Shown: positions 6,601 to 12,992, counted from the stretch's first letter. The stretch is DNA of 16,985 nt from an uncultured Treponema sp. (GCA_934699065.1 CAKUWD010000039.1:1-16985), one strand, 5' to 3'. Notes: a model not told the origin generated them from the sequence alone. Numbers and translations: made by a program.

Positions 6601-8484
6601 ATACTGACTATCGTAAGTCTCCTTATAAAGCCCACCGAGTTTTAAGAGCTCTTCATGGGTACCGCACTCAGCAACCTTACCCTTATCCAGCACAATAATC
6701 TTATCTGCCTTGCGAACCGCGCTGATTCTGTGGGCGATGATGATTTTTGTCATGCCGGAAAGTTCTGCGAGAACTCCCTGAATCTCCTGTTCGGTCTCTG
6801 TGTCCAGTGCCGAAGTTGAATCATCCAGAACGAGTACCGGTGTTTTACGGGCCAGGGCACGCGCAATTGTAATTCGCTGCTTCTGTCCGCCGCTAAGGCC
6901 AACCCCGCGCTCGCCAATTACGGTGTTCTCTTTTTCTTCCATCTTGTCTACAAACTCAGAAGCGTGCGACTGGTTGAGGGCCGAACGAACCTCTGCAGTT
7001 GTTATGCTCTCGCGGGCACCAAGTCTGATGTTTCCATCAATTGTGTCGCTGAACAAAAAGATGTCCTGCATAACACATGAAATAGACCTGCGCAGGGTAG
7101 GCAGGGGCAGCTCCCGGATATCAATTCCATCAAGCTTAATGCTGCCGCTTGTAACGTCGTACATGCGCTTAAGCAGATTGATGATGGTTGTCTTTCCGGA
7201 ACCGGTTGAACCCATAATTCCCAGAGTCTGGCCGGCCTTGATGTCGAAACTTACGTCGTCGAGAATCTTGCGAGGTTCAACTTTACTGGTGGTTGAGTAG
7301 TCCAAAGGTCGTATCGAAACCACATTGTTATCAGACTCTGCGGTGGTTTCGATACGCTCGCTTTGCGAGCACTCAACCACCGTATTTTCTGCCTTGTCTC
7401 CTGCGACCTCATAGGTTACATGCTCAAAACTGATATCACCGTTGATGTCGAAGGCTGAGAAGAGGGCAGAGTTCAGTTCTTCATCTCCTGCAACCTCCGT
7501 GCTGTCTGTAATATCCGGCAGCTCAGCATAAATCTTGTTCAGGCGCTTTACACTTGCCTTGGCACTGGAAAAACCGTTTGTGAGCCAGCCAAGCATTTCC
7601 ATAGGCCAGATCATTCCGCCAACATACTGGATAAAAGCAATCAGCTCGCCAACGCTCATCTTAGCGCCGCCCTGCAGCGGGTTTCCCTTCATTACAATCA
7701 GACCGCCAAGCAGTAAAGAAATCACAGAAAGGAGCCTTGTAATTGTCTGAATCATAGGATTGTATTTTACAAAAACCCGGCTCAAATCAATGTTCAATTC
7801 ATAAAACTTCTGGTTGTGCTTGTGGAACTTTGCAATCTCAAAGCCCTCGCGCGCAAAAGCCTTAACCGTACGAACTCCCGCAAGATTTTCTGCCGCAGTG
7901 TTGTTCATCTCTGAACCTTCCTGCATAACGGCACCGTATAAATCATCCAGCTGTTTTTCCATCATAATGGCAATTACGCCAGAGCCAATCATTCCCACAA
8001 TCGGAATCAGGGCCAGCTGCCAGTTTATGCGAACCATAAAAATTATTGTGGTCACAGTGCGGATAAAAACTTCGGCCATGAGAATACCCATAAAGGCTGC
8101 AATATCCCAGATGCGGTCTACGTCGTCCTTTACGCGGCTCATAAGTTCACCGGAGTTTATGCCGTCAAAAAAGTTTGCAGAAAGGCTCTGAATCTTCTGA
8201 AAAAGATTTATGCGGACCTCACTTGCAATTTTACTTCCGGCATAGTCGCAGGCATATTCCTTTGTGTACTGGAAGATGCAGCGGCCCACTCCTATTCCAA
8301 GAATGCCAAGCAGAAGGAAGTTCAAAACCTCCATCTTCTTTGCAATCAAAACATCATCAATAATATGCTGAACAATCAGAGGTGCTGCCTGGTCCAGCAT
8401 TGTGCCCGCACTCATGGCAAGCAGGGCAATCAGATACAGAAAACTGTAACGTTTAAAATAACGAAATAAATTCAGTTTGTTCAT
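6598..8484 (-). CDS. ABC exporter half-transporter with degenerate ATPase site and repeat-encoded insertion (TM287-like)
   Basis: 628 residues: a transmembrane domain (about 15-310) and an ATPase domain. Walker A is GSTGSGKTT (425-433), the signature is LSGGQ (530-534), Walker B is VLVLDD (550-555) and the switch His is H585. The residue after the Walker B aspartate is D555 instead of Glu, the hallmark of the non-catalytic subunit in heterodimeric exporters; its partner is the next gene. Residues about 367-403, between the A-loop region (Y358) and KILDDVSF, are an extra low-complexity stretch encoded by palindromic repeats (7288-7381), which makes it longer than the usual 580-590 residues. 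No clear Shine-Dalgarno sequence precedes the ATG. A long structured leader with a short ORF lies upstream. Confidence 0.95.
   Translation of the reverse strand: MNKLNLFRYFKRYSFLYLIALLAMSAGTMLDQAAPLIVQHIIDDVLIAKKMEVLNFLLLGILGIGVGRCIFQYTKEYACDYAGSKIASEVRINLFQKIQSLSANFFDGINSGELMSRVKDDVDRIWDIAAFMGILMAEVFIRTVTTIIFMVRINWQLALIPIVGMIGSGVIAIMMEKQLDDLYGAVMQEGSEMNNTAAENLAGVRTVKAFAREGFEIAKFHKHNQKFYELNIDLSRVFVKYNPMIQTITRLLSVISLLLGGLIVMKGNPLQGGAKMSVGELIAFIQYVGGMIWPMEMLGWLTNGFSSAKASVKRLNKIYAELPDITDSTEVAGDEELNSALFSAFDINGDISFEHVTYEVAGDKAENTVVECSQSERIETTAESDNNVVSIRPLDYSTTSKVEPRKILDDVSFDIKAGQTLGIMGSTGSGKTTIINLLKRMYDVTSGSIKLDGIDIRELPLPTLRRSISCVMQDIFLFSDTIDGNIRLGARESITTAEVRSALNQSHASEFVDKMEEKENTVIGERGVGLSGGQKQRITIARALARKTPVLVLDDSTSALDTETEQEIQGVLAELSGMTKIIIAHRISAVRKADKIIVLDKGKVAECGTHEELLKLGGLYKETYDSQY
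7288..7381. repeat. Two palindromes in frame inside the ABC gene
   Basis: GTGGTT (7289-7294) pairs with AACCAC (7318-7323). A second palindrome has outer arms GGTGGTT (7342-7348) and AACCACC (7375-7381) and an inner stem GCTCGC (7356-7361) with GCGAGC (7365-7370) across TTT. The GGTGGTT/AACCACC arms also occur in the repeat after the NUDIX gene (3546-3570). The insert encodes about 37 residues without a stop or a frame change. Confidence 0.82.
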
Positions 8485-8508
8485 AATTCAAGTTACAAAT
8501 AATAAGCA

Positions 8509-8640
8509 GGAACGATTCGGTAACGAGCCGAAAACAATAATACACACGCCGAGGTATCGTGCGGTCGATTTGTGAGGATTTGAATTTTAAGTGGGAACTA
8601 ATTCTCTTTTGTGCGAGGGAGAATCATTCCGCACTTAAAA
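8509..8640 (-). promoter_or_regulatory. Structured leader with mutually exclusive pairings ahead of the ABC operon
   Basis: All positions are on the minus-strand RNA. One hairpin pairs TTTTAAGTG (8632-8640) with CACTTAAAA (8585-8593), extended by GGAA with TTCC across one bulge and by ATTCTC (8619-8624) with GAGAAT (8601-8606). Parts of the same 5' arm can pair further downstream. GTGCGG (8629-8634) matches CCGCAC (8559-8564). GGAATGATTC (8621-8630) matches GAATCGTTCC (8509-8518) with one G-U pair. A third weak hairpin (8558-8563 with 8543-8548) is followed by a T-rich stretch. The 5' arm is the second half of the leader ORF. This fits ribosome-controlled attenuation, which is inferred from pairing only. 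Confidence 0.45.
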
Positions 8641-8666
8641 TCAAAATACACTACACTGTTATCCAT
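8598..8666 (-). CDS. Leader peptide of the ABC exporter operon (22 residues)
   Basis: ATG (8666-8664) is preceded, after 7 nt, by AAGGAGGT (8674-8681), the best Shine-Dalgarno sequence in the region. The ORF encodes 22 residues starting MDNSVVYFDFKCG and ends at TAG (8600-8598). A good promoter lies about 65 bp upstream. The ABC start codon is 113 bp downstream on the same strand. Its second half is the 5' arm of the attenuator-like hairpin. The peptide shows no transmembrane segment or known motif, and a role in cis through its translation is more likely than in trans. The closest established precedent is BmrB, the leader peptide of bmrCD in Bacillus subtilis; this one shares position, and no sequence similarity is claimed. 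Confidence 0.6.
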   Translation of the reverse strand: MDNSVVYFDFKCGMILPRTKEN

Positions 8667-8730
8667 GGGAGTGACCTCCTTAAAAAGAATTTCAAGAGCG
8701 CGCGAGGATATTGCGCTCGTCGATGTTTTC

Positions 8731-8759
8731 AATCTAGTGGGAAGAAAAAAAATTGTCAA
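8731..8759 (-). promoter_or_regulatory. Promoter of the leader peptide and ABC exporter operon
   Basis: A perfect TTGACA (8754-8759) and TAGATT (8731-8736) are 17 bp apart on the minus strand, the best -35/spacer combination in the window. Transcription would start near 8724. A GAGCGC/GCGCTC hairpin (8696-8701 with 8713-8718) follows before the leader ORF. The promoter lies in the gap after the DUF262-HNH gene, so the ABC operon is transcribed separately from the methyltransferase/nuclease pair. Confidence 0.65.
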
Positions 8760-8792
8760 GAGATAGTGAAGAATTTGTACAGGTTTTATAAG

Positions 8793-9956
8793 TTATCTGT
8801 TTCCCTTACTTCTATTATGAGTTTTGCACAACATTACACAGTTTGAAATATCAGTTTCGCCACCTTTACTCCATGCAGTAGCGTGGTCAGCATCCATTTC
8901 ATTTTCTTTATATATGCGGTTTTTATTAGATCCTTCTGCTGCTGCACACATAGGACAATTTGAAATTCCTTTTTTAGCTGCGTCATTTGTTTGCAGATTG
9001 TAAATAGTCTTAATAACAGATTTATCAAAAAGCCTGATATTCAGAAGGGGTTTCTTTTCAAGAATTTCTCCAGAAAGAACATATTCATAAATTCCTTTTT
9101 TATCAGTTACACGCCAGTCTGAAAGCAGTTCATTAATCCGAGAATCCAGTTTATTTATGTCATAACTGTTCTTGTGATATTCCTCGTAAAGACGCCCCCA
9201 TTCAAGACCGCACATAGTTGAGTCTACAGTTTTAAAAGTAGAATTAAGCCAGTCAATTACAGAATTAAAATAAACTTTAAGCTCATTGATATTATCATCG
9301 TTTCTATGACGTGCCATATAGTCAGAAACATTATCTTTAGAAACCCATTTAAGCGCAGTATGCAAAAAGTCCTGCCTCTTAACATTGCCACTGATGTAGC
9401 ATTCCCATTTTTGAATATTCGAATTCTGACTGTTAGAAAATTCCTCTCGAGCCTTATTAACAAAAGGGCCGGAATAAACCGCATTCAAAAGCTCCTGCTC
9501 ATTTAAAGGCACGCCAACGATATTAATTGTCTGAAACCAGTCTTTAATTTCTTTTTCACTACCTTCACAAATATAAATAGTCAGTGTAGTTTTCAAAAGC
9601 TCTTTCTGAATTTCTTTATCAAGACTGTCAAAGTTTCGTTCGTAACCATTTATCTTTACAGCAAATTTATTCGTAATAAAACGTCCGATAGAAGTAATTC
9701 TCTGCTGCCCGTCCAGAACCTCATATTTGTCGCCATTCTTATTAAAATAAAGCAAACCAATAGGGTAGCCGTTGAGCAGAGAATTAATTACCGCCACATC
9801 GCGCTTTCCATCATTATAAATATAATTCCTCTGATATTCTGGCTGAATCACAAGGCTCCCGTTCAAGCCAAACAGCCCTTTTTCTTCAAACTCGTTGTAA
9901 ACAAATCCTTCGCAAAGTTCTTCAATCGTAATGTCAGTTCTAAGTTCCGTTTTCAT
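8793..9956 (-). CDS. DUF262 (GmrSD-type) protein with C-terminal HNH nuclease domain
   Basis: 387 residues. Residues 1-170 are a DUF262 domain: QPEYQRNYIYND (38-49) and the hallmark DGQQR (82-86), which in relatives such as GmrS and SspE is linked to nucleotide hydrolysis. A helical middle region follows. The C-terminus (334-387) is a zinc-type HNH nuclease with C334-x2-C337, the DADH motif with general base H358, W362, N372, C377, H380 and N381. No DUF1524 domain is seen. AAGGAG (9964-9969) lies 7 nt before the ATG. It follows the EcoRI-type methyltransferase on the same strand across a 147-bp gap filled by palindromes. It is inferred to be the nuclease of a restriction-modification-like or modification-dependent system; the target is unknown. 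Confidence 0.92.
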   Translation of the reverse strand: MKTELRTDITIEELCEGFVYNEFEEKGLFGLNGSLVIQPEYQRNYIYNDGKRDVAVINSLLNGYPIGLLYFNKNGDKYEVLDGQQRITSIGRFITNKFAVKINGYERNFDSLDKEIQKELLKTTLTIYICEGSEKEIKDWFQTINIVGVPLNEQELLNAVYSGPFVNKAREEFSNSQNSNIQKWECYISGNVKRQDFLHTALKWVSKDNVSDYMARHRNDDNINELKVYFNSVIDWLNSTFKTVDSTMCGLEWGRLYEEYHKNSYDINKLDSRINELLSDWRVTDKKGIYEYVLSGEILEKKPLLNIRLFDKSVIKTIYNLQTNDAAKKGISNCPMCAAAEGSNKNRIYKENEMDADHATAWSKGGETDISNCVMLCKTHNRSKGNR

Positions 9957-9969
9957 ATTCTTTCTCCTT

Positions 9970-10103
9970 AGGGGGCACCGGTTTTGCTTCGCAAAACCGT
10001 CGGGCTTTTCGGGGCTTCGGCTTTCGCCTCCGACCTCGCCTGCGGCGAGTTTTCGCTTTGCTCACCCCTACAATCCCTTGCCCGTGTAAGCTCGCAGACG
10101 AGC
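9970..10103. repeat. Palindromic repeat cluster between methyltransferase and nuclease genes
   Basis: CGGTTTTGC (9979-9987) pairs with GCAAAACCG (9991-9999). CTCGCC (10035-10040) pairs with GGCGAG (10044-10049), and GTCGG (9999-10003) with CCGAC (10030-10034). GCTCG (10090-10094) pairs with CGAGC (10099-10103) right at the methyltransferase stop. The cluster is GC-rich against AT-rich neighbours and stops exactly at the nuclease ribosome binding site. Transcription from the methyltransferase must cross it, so it may lower nuclease expression. Confidence 0.75.
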
Positions 10104-11243
10104 CTATTTGTGTTTAATTATAATTCGTCTGTATGGTATTATTGGTTTGTTATCTCTATCGTAATAAACCAAATCTGGGTGGCCTTCCATAATTTGACCA
10201 GAGCCCCCACTTTCAAAATATCTTTTAACAAACTCTGCTTTAATTCCTGTTTTAGTCGGAATATCCATATCTCTACTAAGCCCCAGAATTTTAAATTGCT
10301 CAGGACAGTACTTATCCAGAAAAGAAATAGGTACACCCATTAGTCCTTTATAATCTGAAGGAATAGAATCTGTAAAAGGAATTTCGATTGCATCGCAATT
10401 ATCATATTTCAAATATTCTAGATTTTTAATTTCCTTATGCTTACTGAACTTAATATTATCTGCCTCTGTCATAAGCTGGAGCGGAGTATGACGTTTTCCA
10501 TGTTCAATGTTAGTGTACCAACAGCAGTTTCGAAATTTCACAAGTCCGTTTTCCTGTAACACTCCATTTGCATAATTCGTCCGAGCTTTTTCTGGGAGAC
10601 CGAAATATGCATTCCCAGCAGAGAATCCATTTCCCAACCACATTTTATTTTCTTTAATCAGTGGAAAGATTTCTTTGTATGTAATGGCATTCATATTCCC
10701 TATTATTGCAAATTGTTTCTTACATTGAAAAATCCAGGCAACAAATTCTCTGAACAAACTGAACGGTGGATTCGTAATAATCATATCAGCTTCATCCCGA
10801 AGCTTTTTTATTTCCTCACTGCGAAAATCTCCATCTCCTTCAAGATAATCCCATTTCAAATCCTTTTCATCAATTTTGCCGTCTTTGTTTTCATCTTTTG
10901 TGAGAGTAAAAATCTTTCCTTTAGACTTTGAGCGGTTTACTTCGAAACGGGGATCAATGGTTTCAAAAAGGGTAGGCTGATAGTCAAAATCAACTTTCTT
11001 GCTGTTATAAGCGTAAGAAGTAGAAATCAGTTTTTTAATTCCATAACGTTCAAAATTGTTTATAAAGAACTTAGTAAAATTACTCCATTCCGGATCATCA
11101 CAAGGTAACAGACTTGTCTTATCGCGGAATACATCTGGATTGTAATCAATGTATGCGTTTATTTCATTCTGAATATCTGCATATTGAGTGTAGAACTCAT
11201 CATTTTTAGCTGCTTTCGCTTTTTTTAGGTTTGTGTTTGCCAT
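10104..11243 (-). CDS. EcoRI-family adenine-specific DNA methyltransferase
   Basis: 379 residues. The N-terminal KAKAAKNDEFYTQYADI (8-24) and CDDPEWSNFTKFF (48-60) segments are typical of the EcoRI methylase family (PF13651). NPPF (158-161) is the catalytic motif IV of N6-adenine methyltransferases. The EGDGDFRSEE stretch (135-144) just before it is also family-like. It should transfer methyl from S-adenosylmethionine to adenine in a short DNA site, which cannot be predicted. It is longer than M.EcoRI. An EF-hand-like loop (117-128) lies within the extra segment. No clear Shine-Dalgarno sequence precedes the ATG. The partner here is a DUF262-HNH protein instead of an EcoRI-like endonuclease. 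The divergent XRE gene shares the upstream region with its three operators. Confidence 0.93.
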   Translation of the reverse strand: MANTNLKKAKAAKNDEFYTQYADIQNEINAYIDYNPDVFRDKTSLLPCDDPEWSNFTKFFINNFERYGIKKLISTSYAYNSKKVDFDYQPTLFETIDPRFEVNRSKSKGKIFTLTKDENKDGKIDEKDLKWDYLEGDGDFRSEEIKKLRDEADMIITNPPFSLFREFVAWIFQCKKQFAIIGNMNAITYKEIFPLIKENKMWLGNGFSAGNAYFGLPEKARTNYANGVLQENGLVKFRNCCWYTNIEHGKRHTPLQLMTEADNIKFSKHKEIKNLEYLKYDNCDAIEIPFTDSIPSDYKGLMGVPISFLDKYCPEQFKILGLSRDMDIPTKTGIKAEFVKRYFESGGSGQIMEGHPDLVYYDRDNKPIIPYRRIIIKHK

Positions 11244-11272
11244 AATTCTGAAATTACCAATAAGTTTGAAAT

Positions 11273-11350
11273 AAATACCAAAAGGTATTTTAGAATGTAT
11301 GATAATACCAAATGGTTAATTTTTAAAGCCTCAAATACCAATTGGTTTTA
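11273..11350. promoter_or_regulatory. Three palindromic operators spaced exactly 30 bp apart
   Basis: Sites at 11273-11290, 11303-11320 and 11333-11350 share the core AATACCAAAWGGT with an A/T-rich right arm. The first is a perfect palindrome, AAATACC-AAAA-GGTATTT; the second and third are imperfect. Their starts are exactly 30 bp apart, about three helical turns, so they face the same side of DNA. They fill the control region between the divergent methyltransferase and XRE genes. The XRE protein is the obvious candidate ligand, by analogy with controller proteins. A TAGAAT hexamer follows each outer site (11291-11296 and 11349-11354). Confidence 0.7.
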
Positions 11351-11360
11351 GAATGCAATT

Positions 11361-11687
11361 ATGAGTTTTTGGGAGAATGTTGATTCAGAATTAAAGTTTA
11401 TTGGAATGGAAAGAAAGGAGCTTGGAAAAATTGCAGGTTTCCCAGAATCATATATTTCAAAAGGCATTGCACGAAAGAGTTGTCCTTCTGCAGATCTTGC
11501 CCTCAAAATCTCAAAAGCCCTGAATGTTTCAATTGAATATCTGGTTACAGGAAAAGAATCAAAAGAGGAATCCGAAAATCAAAGAATCTCACCACAGATA
11601 AAAGAATTAATCATAAAGTTAAATCACTTTACTCCTAAGCAAAAACAGATAATCTTTGACCTTGCCGATGTGATTGCCTCAAAATAA
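11361..11687 (+). CDS. XRE-family HTH transcriptional regulator
   Basis: 108 residues. Residues 1-65 form a Cro/C1-type helix-turn-helix: KELGKIAGFPESYISKGIAR holds the recognition region, and ADLALKISKALNVSIEYLVTG is the classic end of the domain. A short charged linker and a C-terminal helical part (78-106), perhaps for dimerisation, follow. It is divergent from the methyltransferase/nuclease pair and preceded by three matching operators, so it is probably the autoregulator of this module, like the C proteins of restriction-modification systems. There is no Shine-Dalgarno sequence. A TAGAAT hexamer ends 6 nt before the ATG, which suggests a leaderless mRNA started within the operator region. 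Confidence 0.9.
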   Translation: MSFWENVDSELKFIGMERKELGKIAGFPESYISKGIARKSCPSADLALKISKALNVSIEYLVTGKESKEESENQRISPQIKELIIKLNHFTPKQKQIIFDLADVIASK

Positions 11688-11727
11688 AAAATAGTATTAT
11701 TCTTTTATAAGACTTGAAGTTTAAATA

Positions 11728-11744
11728 CTTGTATATAATACAAG
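11728..11744. promoter_or_regulatory. AT-rich palindrome with a consensus -10 hexamer
   Basis: CTTGTAT (11728-11734) and ATACAAG (11738-11744) form a palindrome around ATA. It contains TATAAT (11734-11739), a perfect -10. TTGAAG (11714-11719) is the only -35-like hexamer, at a short 14-bp spacing. It may drive the small membrane-peptide gene and be bound by a dimeric regulator. Confidence 0.35.
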
Positions 11745-11764
11745 ATTATAGTATATTGAAAAAT

Positions 11765-11840
11765 GCACCCGTGACAATGGGCGGTTTGCCCCCGGACTCG
11801 ACCAGTTGAAAAACTGGAATAAACGATAAGGGAGGCTGCT
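11765..11840 (+). ncRNA. Structured 5' leader of the small membrane-peptide gene
   Basis: The leader holds GGGC/GCCC (near 11779-11791) and a perfect CCAGTT/AACTGG hairpin (11802-11807 with 11812-11817) closed by a GAAA tetraloop, then the ribosome binding site AAGGGAGG (11828-11835). I recall similar leaders before small holin-like genes in Firmicutes; this recollection was not checked. Confidence 0.45.
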
Positions 11841-11951
11841 ATGAGTTTGTATGAGTTTTTTTCGTTGCTTTTAGAAGTAGTGAAGATAGTCATCGACATT
11901 ATTACGCGCCTTCTCCATAGACGGAAAAAGAAGAAGAGTAATAAAAAATAG
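11841..11951 (+). CDS. Small basic membrane peptide, holin-like/toxin-like (36 residues)
   Basis: ATG follows AAGGGAGG (11828-11835) after 5 nt and the ORF ends at TAG 11949-11951. The 36-residue product starts MSLYEFFSLLLEVV, has one hydrophobic helix at about 6-25 with a single acidic residue in its middle (D19), and ends in a strongly basic tail (HRRKKKKSNKK). This matches the general plan of holin-like toxins and type I toxins: a short membrane helix plus a Lys/Arg tail. Three hairpins follow the stop codon. No antisense promoter was identified, so a toxin role is a suggestion. It lies just after the restriction-modification-like module, where such elements are common. An alternative is a small membrane protein with a regulatory role. 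Confidence 0.65.
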   Translation: MSLYEFFSLLLEVVKIVIDIITRLLHRRKKKKSNKK

Positions 11952-12050
11952 CCCACCCTGTCGTGTTTGCTGCTACAGGATGGGCACAAGCCTAGTTTAC
12001 TAGGCACCAAACTGGGAGGCAAGACGCTTGTCGCGTGGTGCCTTTCTTTT
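11951..12050 (+). terminator. Three consecutive hairpins ending in an intrinsic terminator
   Basis: GCCCA-CCTGT (11951-11961) pairs with ACAGG-TGGGC (11975-11985) with one C-A mismatch. GCCTAG (11990-11995) pairs with CTAGGC (12000-12005) across TTTA. AGGCACCA (12002-12009) pairs with TGGTGCCT (12036-12043), followed by TTTCTTTT (12043-12050), a good terminator. The second and third stems share 12002-12005, so they compete. GGGAGGC (12014-12020) in the last loop repeats the ribosome binding site sequence at 11830-11836. The next 98 bases, to 12148, show nothing but a candidate promoter. Confidence 0.65.
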
Positions 12051-12111
12051 ATAAACTATAACACACTGCAATTATTTGTCAATATCGTTCTTCTGCAGAT
12101 TCTCCATCATC

Positions 12112-12140
12112 TTGCACCTTTTTCCCTTTTTCGTTACATA
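12112..12140 (+). promoter_or_regulatory. Weak candidate promoter of the 12149 gene
   Basis: TTGCAC (12112-12117) and TACATA (12135-12140) are 17 bp apart. The -10 ends 8 nt before the ATG and no Shine-Dalgarno sequence is visible. Confidence 0.25.
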
Positions 12141-12148
12141 TTAACTAT

Positions 12149-12961
12149 ATGAAAAAGTTTCTTTCAATTCTTTCAGTTTTTTTACTGGCAATTAATCTAT
12201 TTGCAGCCGAAAAAAAACTTCTGGAATCAAAAAATGAATACGGTGGGCAAACTGTAGAGTTTACAATTTATCCTGAAGAAAAAGATTATGAGCAGTTTAC
12301 TAAAGTTGTTTTCTTTTATGATGAAGTAAACAATGAGCGTAAAACTGTTTATTATCTTTCTGATAAAGTGCAGCATGAAACTGGTTATGAGATTCAGGAA
12401 GAATTTTATGAGGATGGTCATCCTGTAGAATACCGAATGCATTTTACTCCGGCACAAGCAAAAATACGTGGAATCACAACCTTAATAGAAAAAACTGCTT
12501 TACCTGATTATCTGATTTATACAGACGGAAGAAAAACTGTATATTCAAATATGAAGTCTTTTGTTCATAATTACCCGATACTTACTTTAAGTTATCTGGA
12601 AGAAGAATATTTCAGAGAGGAATCTTCAAATAAAACTGATAAGGACAAATATTATTTAAGTTCGAAATTTTTTAAAGCACGCTCCTTTGTTACTTTTGTT
12701 TCGGATTTTATGGAAATGAATGATTTGGACAGGGAGCTTGTTTCTCGCTACTCACTTTTCTTAAACAATTCTGATATGACGAACTTGTATGAAAAGAAGG
12801 CTTTTGTAAAATCAGAAGGAAAACAATATACAGTCTATATTCAGAAGAACCTTGAGCCGTATATTAAAGAAGGGTTTACTTGTTTACTGGCTTATGGAAT
12901 TATCGGCTTAAATGAAGAACTGTATTTAATTTCTGCTGAGTTTGAAGAGCTTGCAAAATAA
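12149..12961 (+). CDS. Secreted or periplasmic hypothetical protein
   Basis: 270 residues of unrecognised family. Residues 1-20 form a signal peptide: MKKF, a hydrophobic core LSILSVFLLAINL, then FAA before a charged mature start, and no lipobox Cys. The mature part is rich in charged and aromatic residues and in alternating strand-like stretches (TVEFTIYPEE, KVVFFYDEV, KTVYYLSDK, VEYRMHF). A mainly beta N-terminal half and a helical C-terminal half (from about 165) seem likely. There are no catalytic motifs. It stands alone between the small-peptide terminator and a convergent operon. The start is fixed by the signal peptide; there is no ribosome binding site. Confidence 0.9.
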   Translation: MKKFLSILSVFLLAINLFAAEKKLLESKNEYGGQTVEFTIYPEEKDYEQFTKVVFFYDEVNNERKTVYYLSDKVQHETGYEIQEEFYEDGHPVEYRMHFTPAQAKIRGITTLIEKTALPDYLIYTDGRKTVYSNMKSFVHNYPILTLSYLEEEYFREESSNKTDKDKYYLSSKFFKARSFVTFVSDFMEMNDLDRELVSRYSLFLNNSDMTNLYEKKAFVKSEGKQYTVYIQKNLEPYIKEGFTCLLAYGIIGLNEELYLISAEFEELAK

Positions 12962-12992
12962 AGTTAGCCTTATATTTCAGGGCTTCAAATAA

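Noticed and set aside
8559..8846. 95-residue plus-strand ORF in the ABC leader region
   Set aside because: It is antisense to the promoter and leader ORF; no ribosome binding site and no coding character.
9984..10343. 119-residue plus-strand ORF
   Set aside because: It is formed by palindromic repeat DNA and the antisense of the methyltransferase end; it has no ribosome binding site.
11273..11350. CRISPR-like array with 30-bp period
   Set aside because: Only three short degenerate palindromes, with 12-bp gaps and no spacers of normal length; their place before an XRE gene fits operators.
11705..12022. 105-residue minus-strand ORF opposite the small peptide
   Set aside because: It covers RNA hairpins and the antisense of the peptide gene; composition is low-complexity and no start signal is seen.
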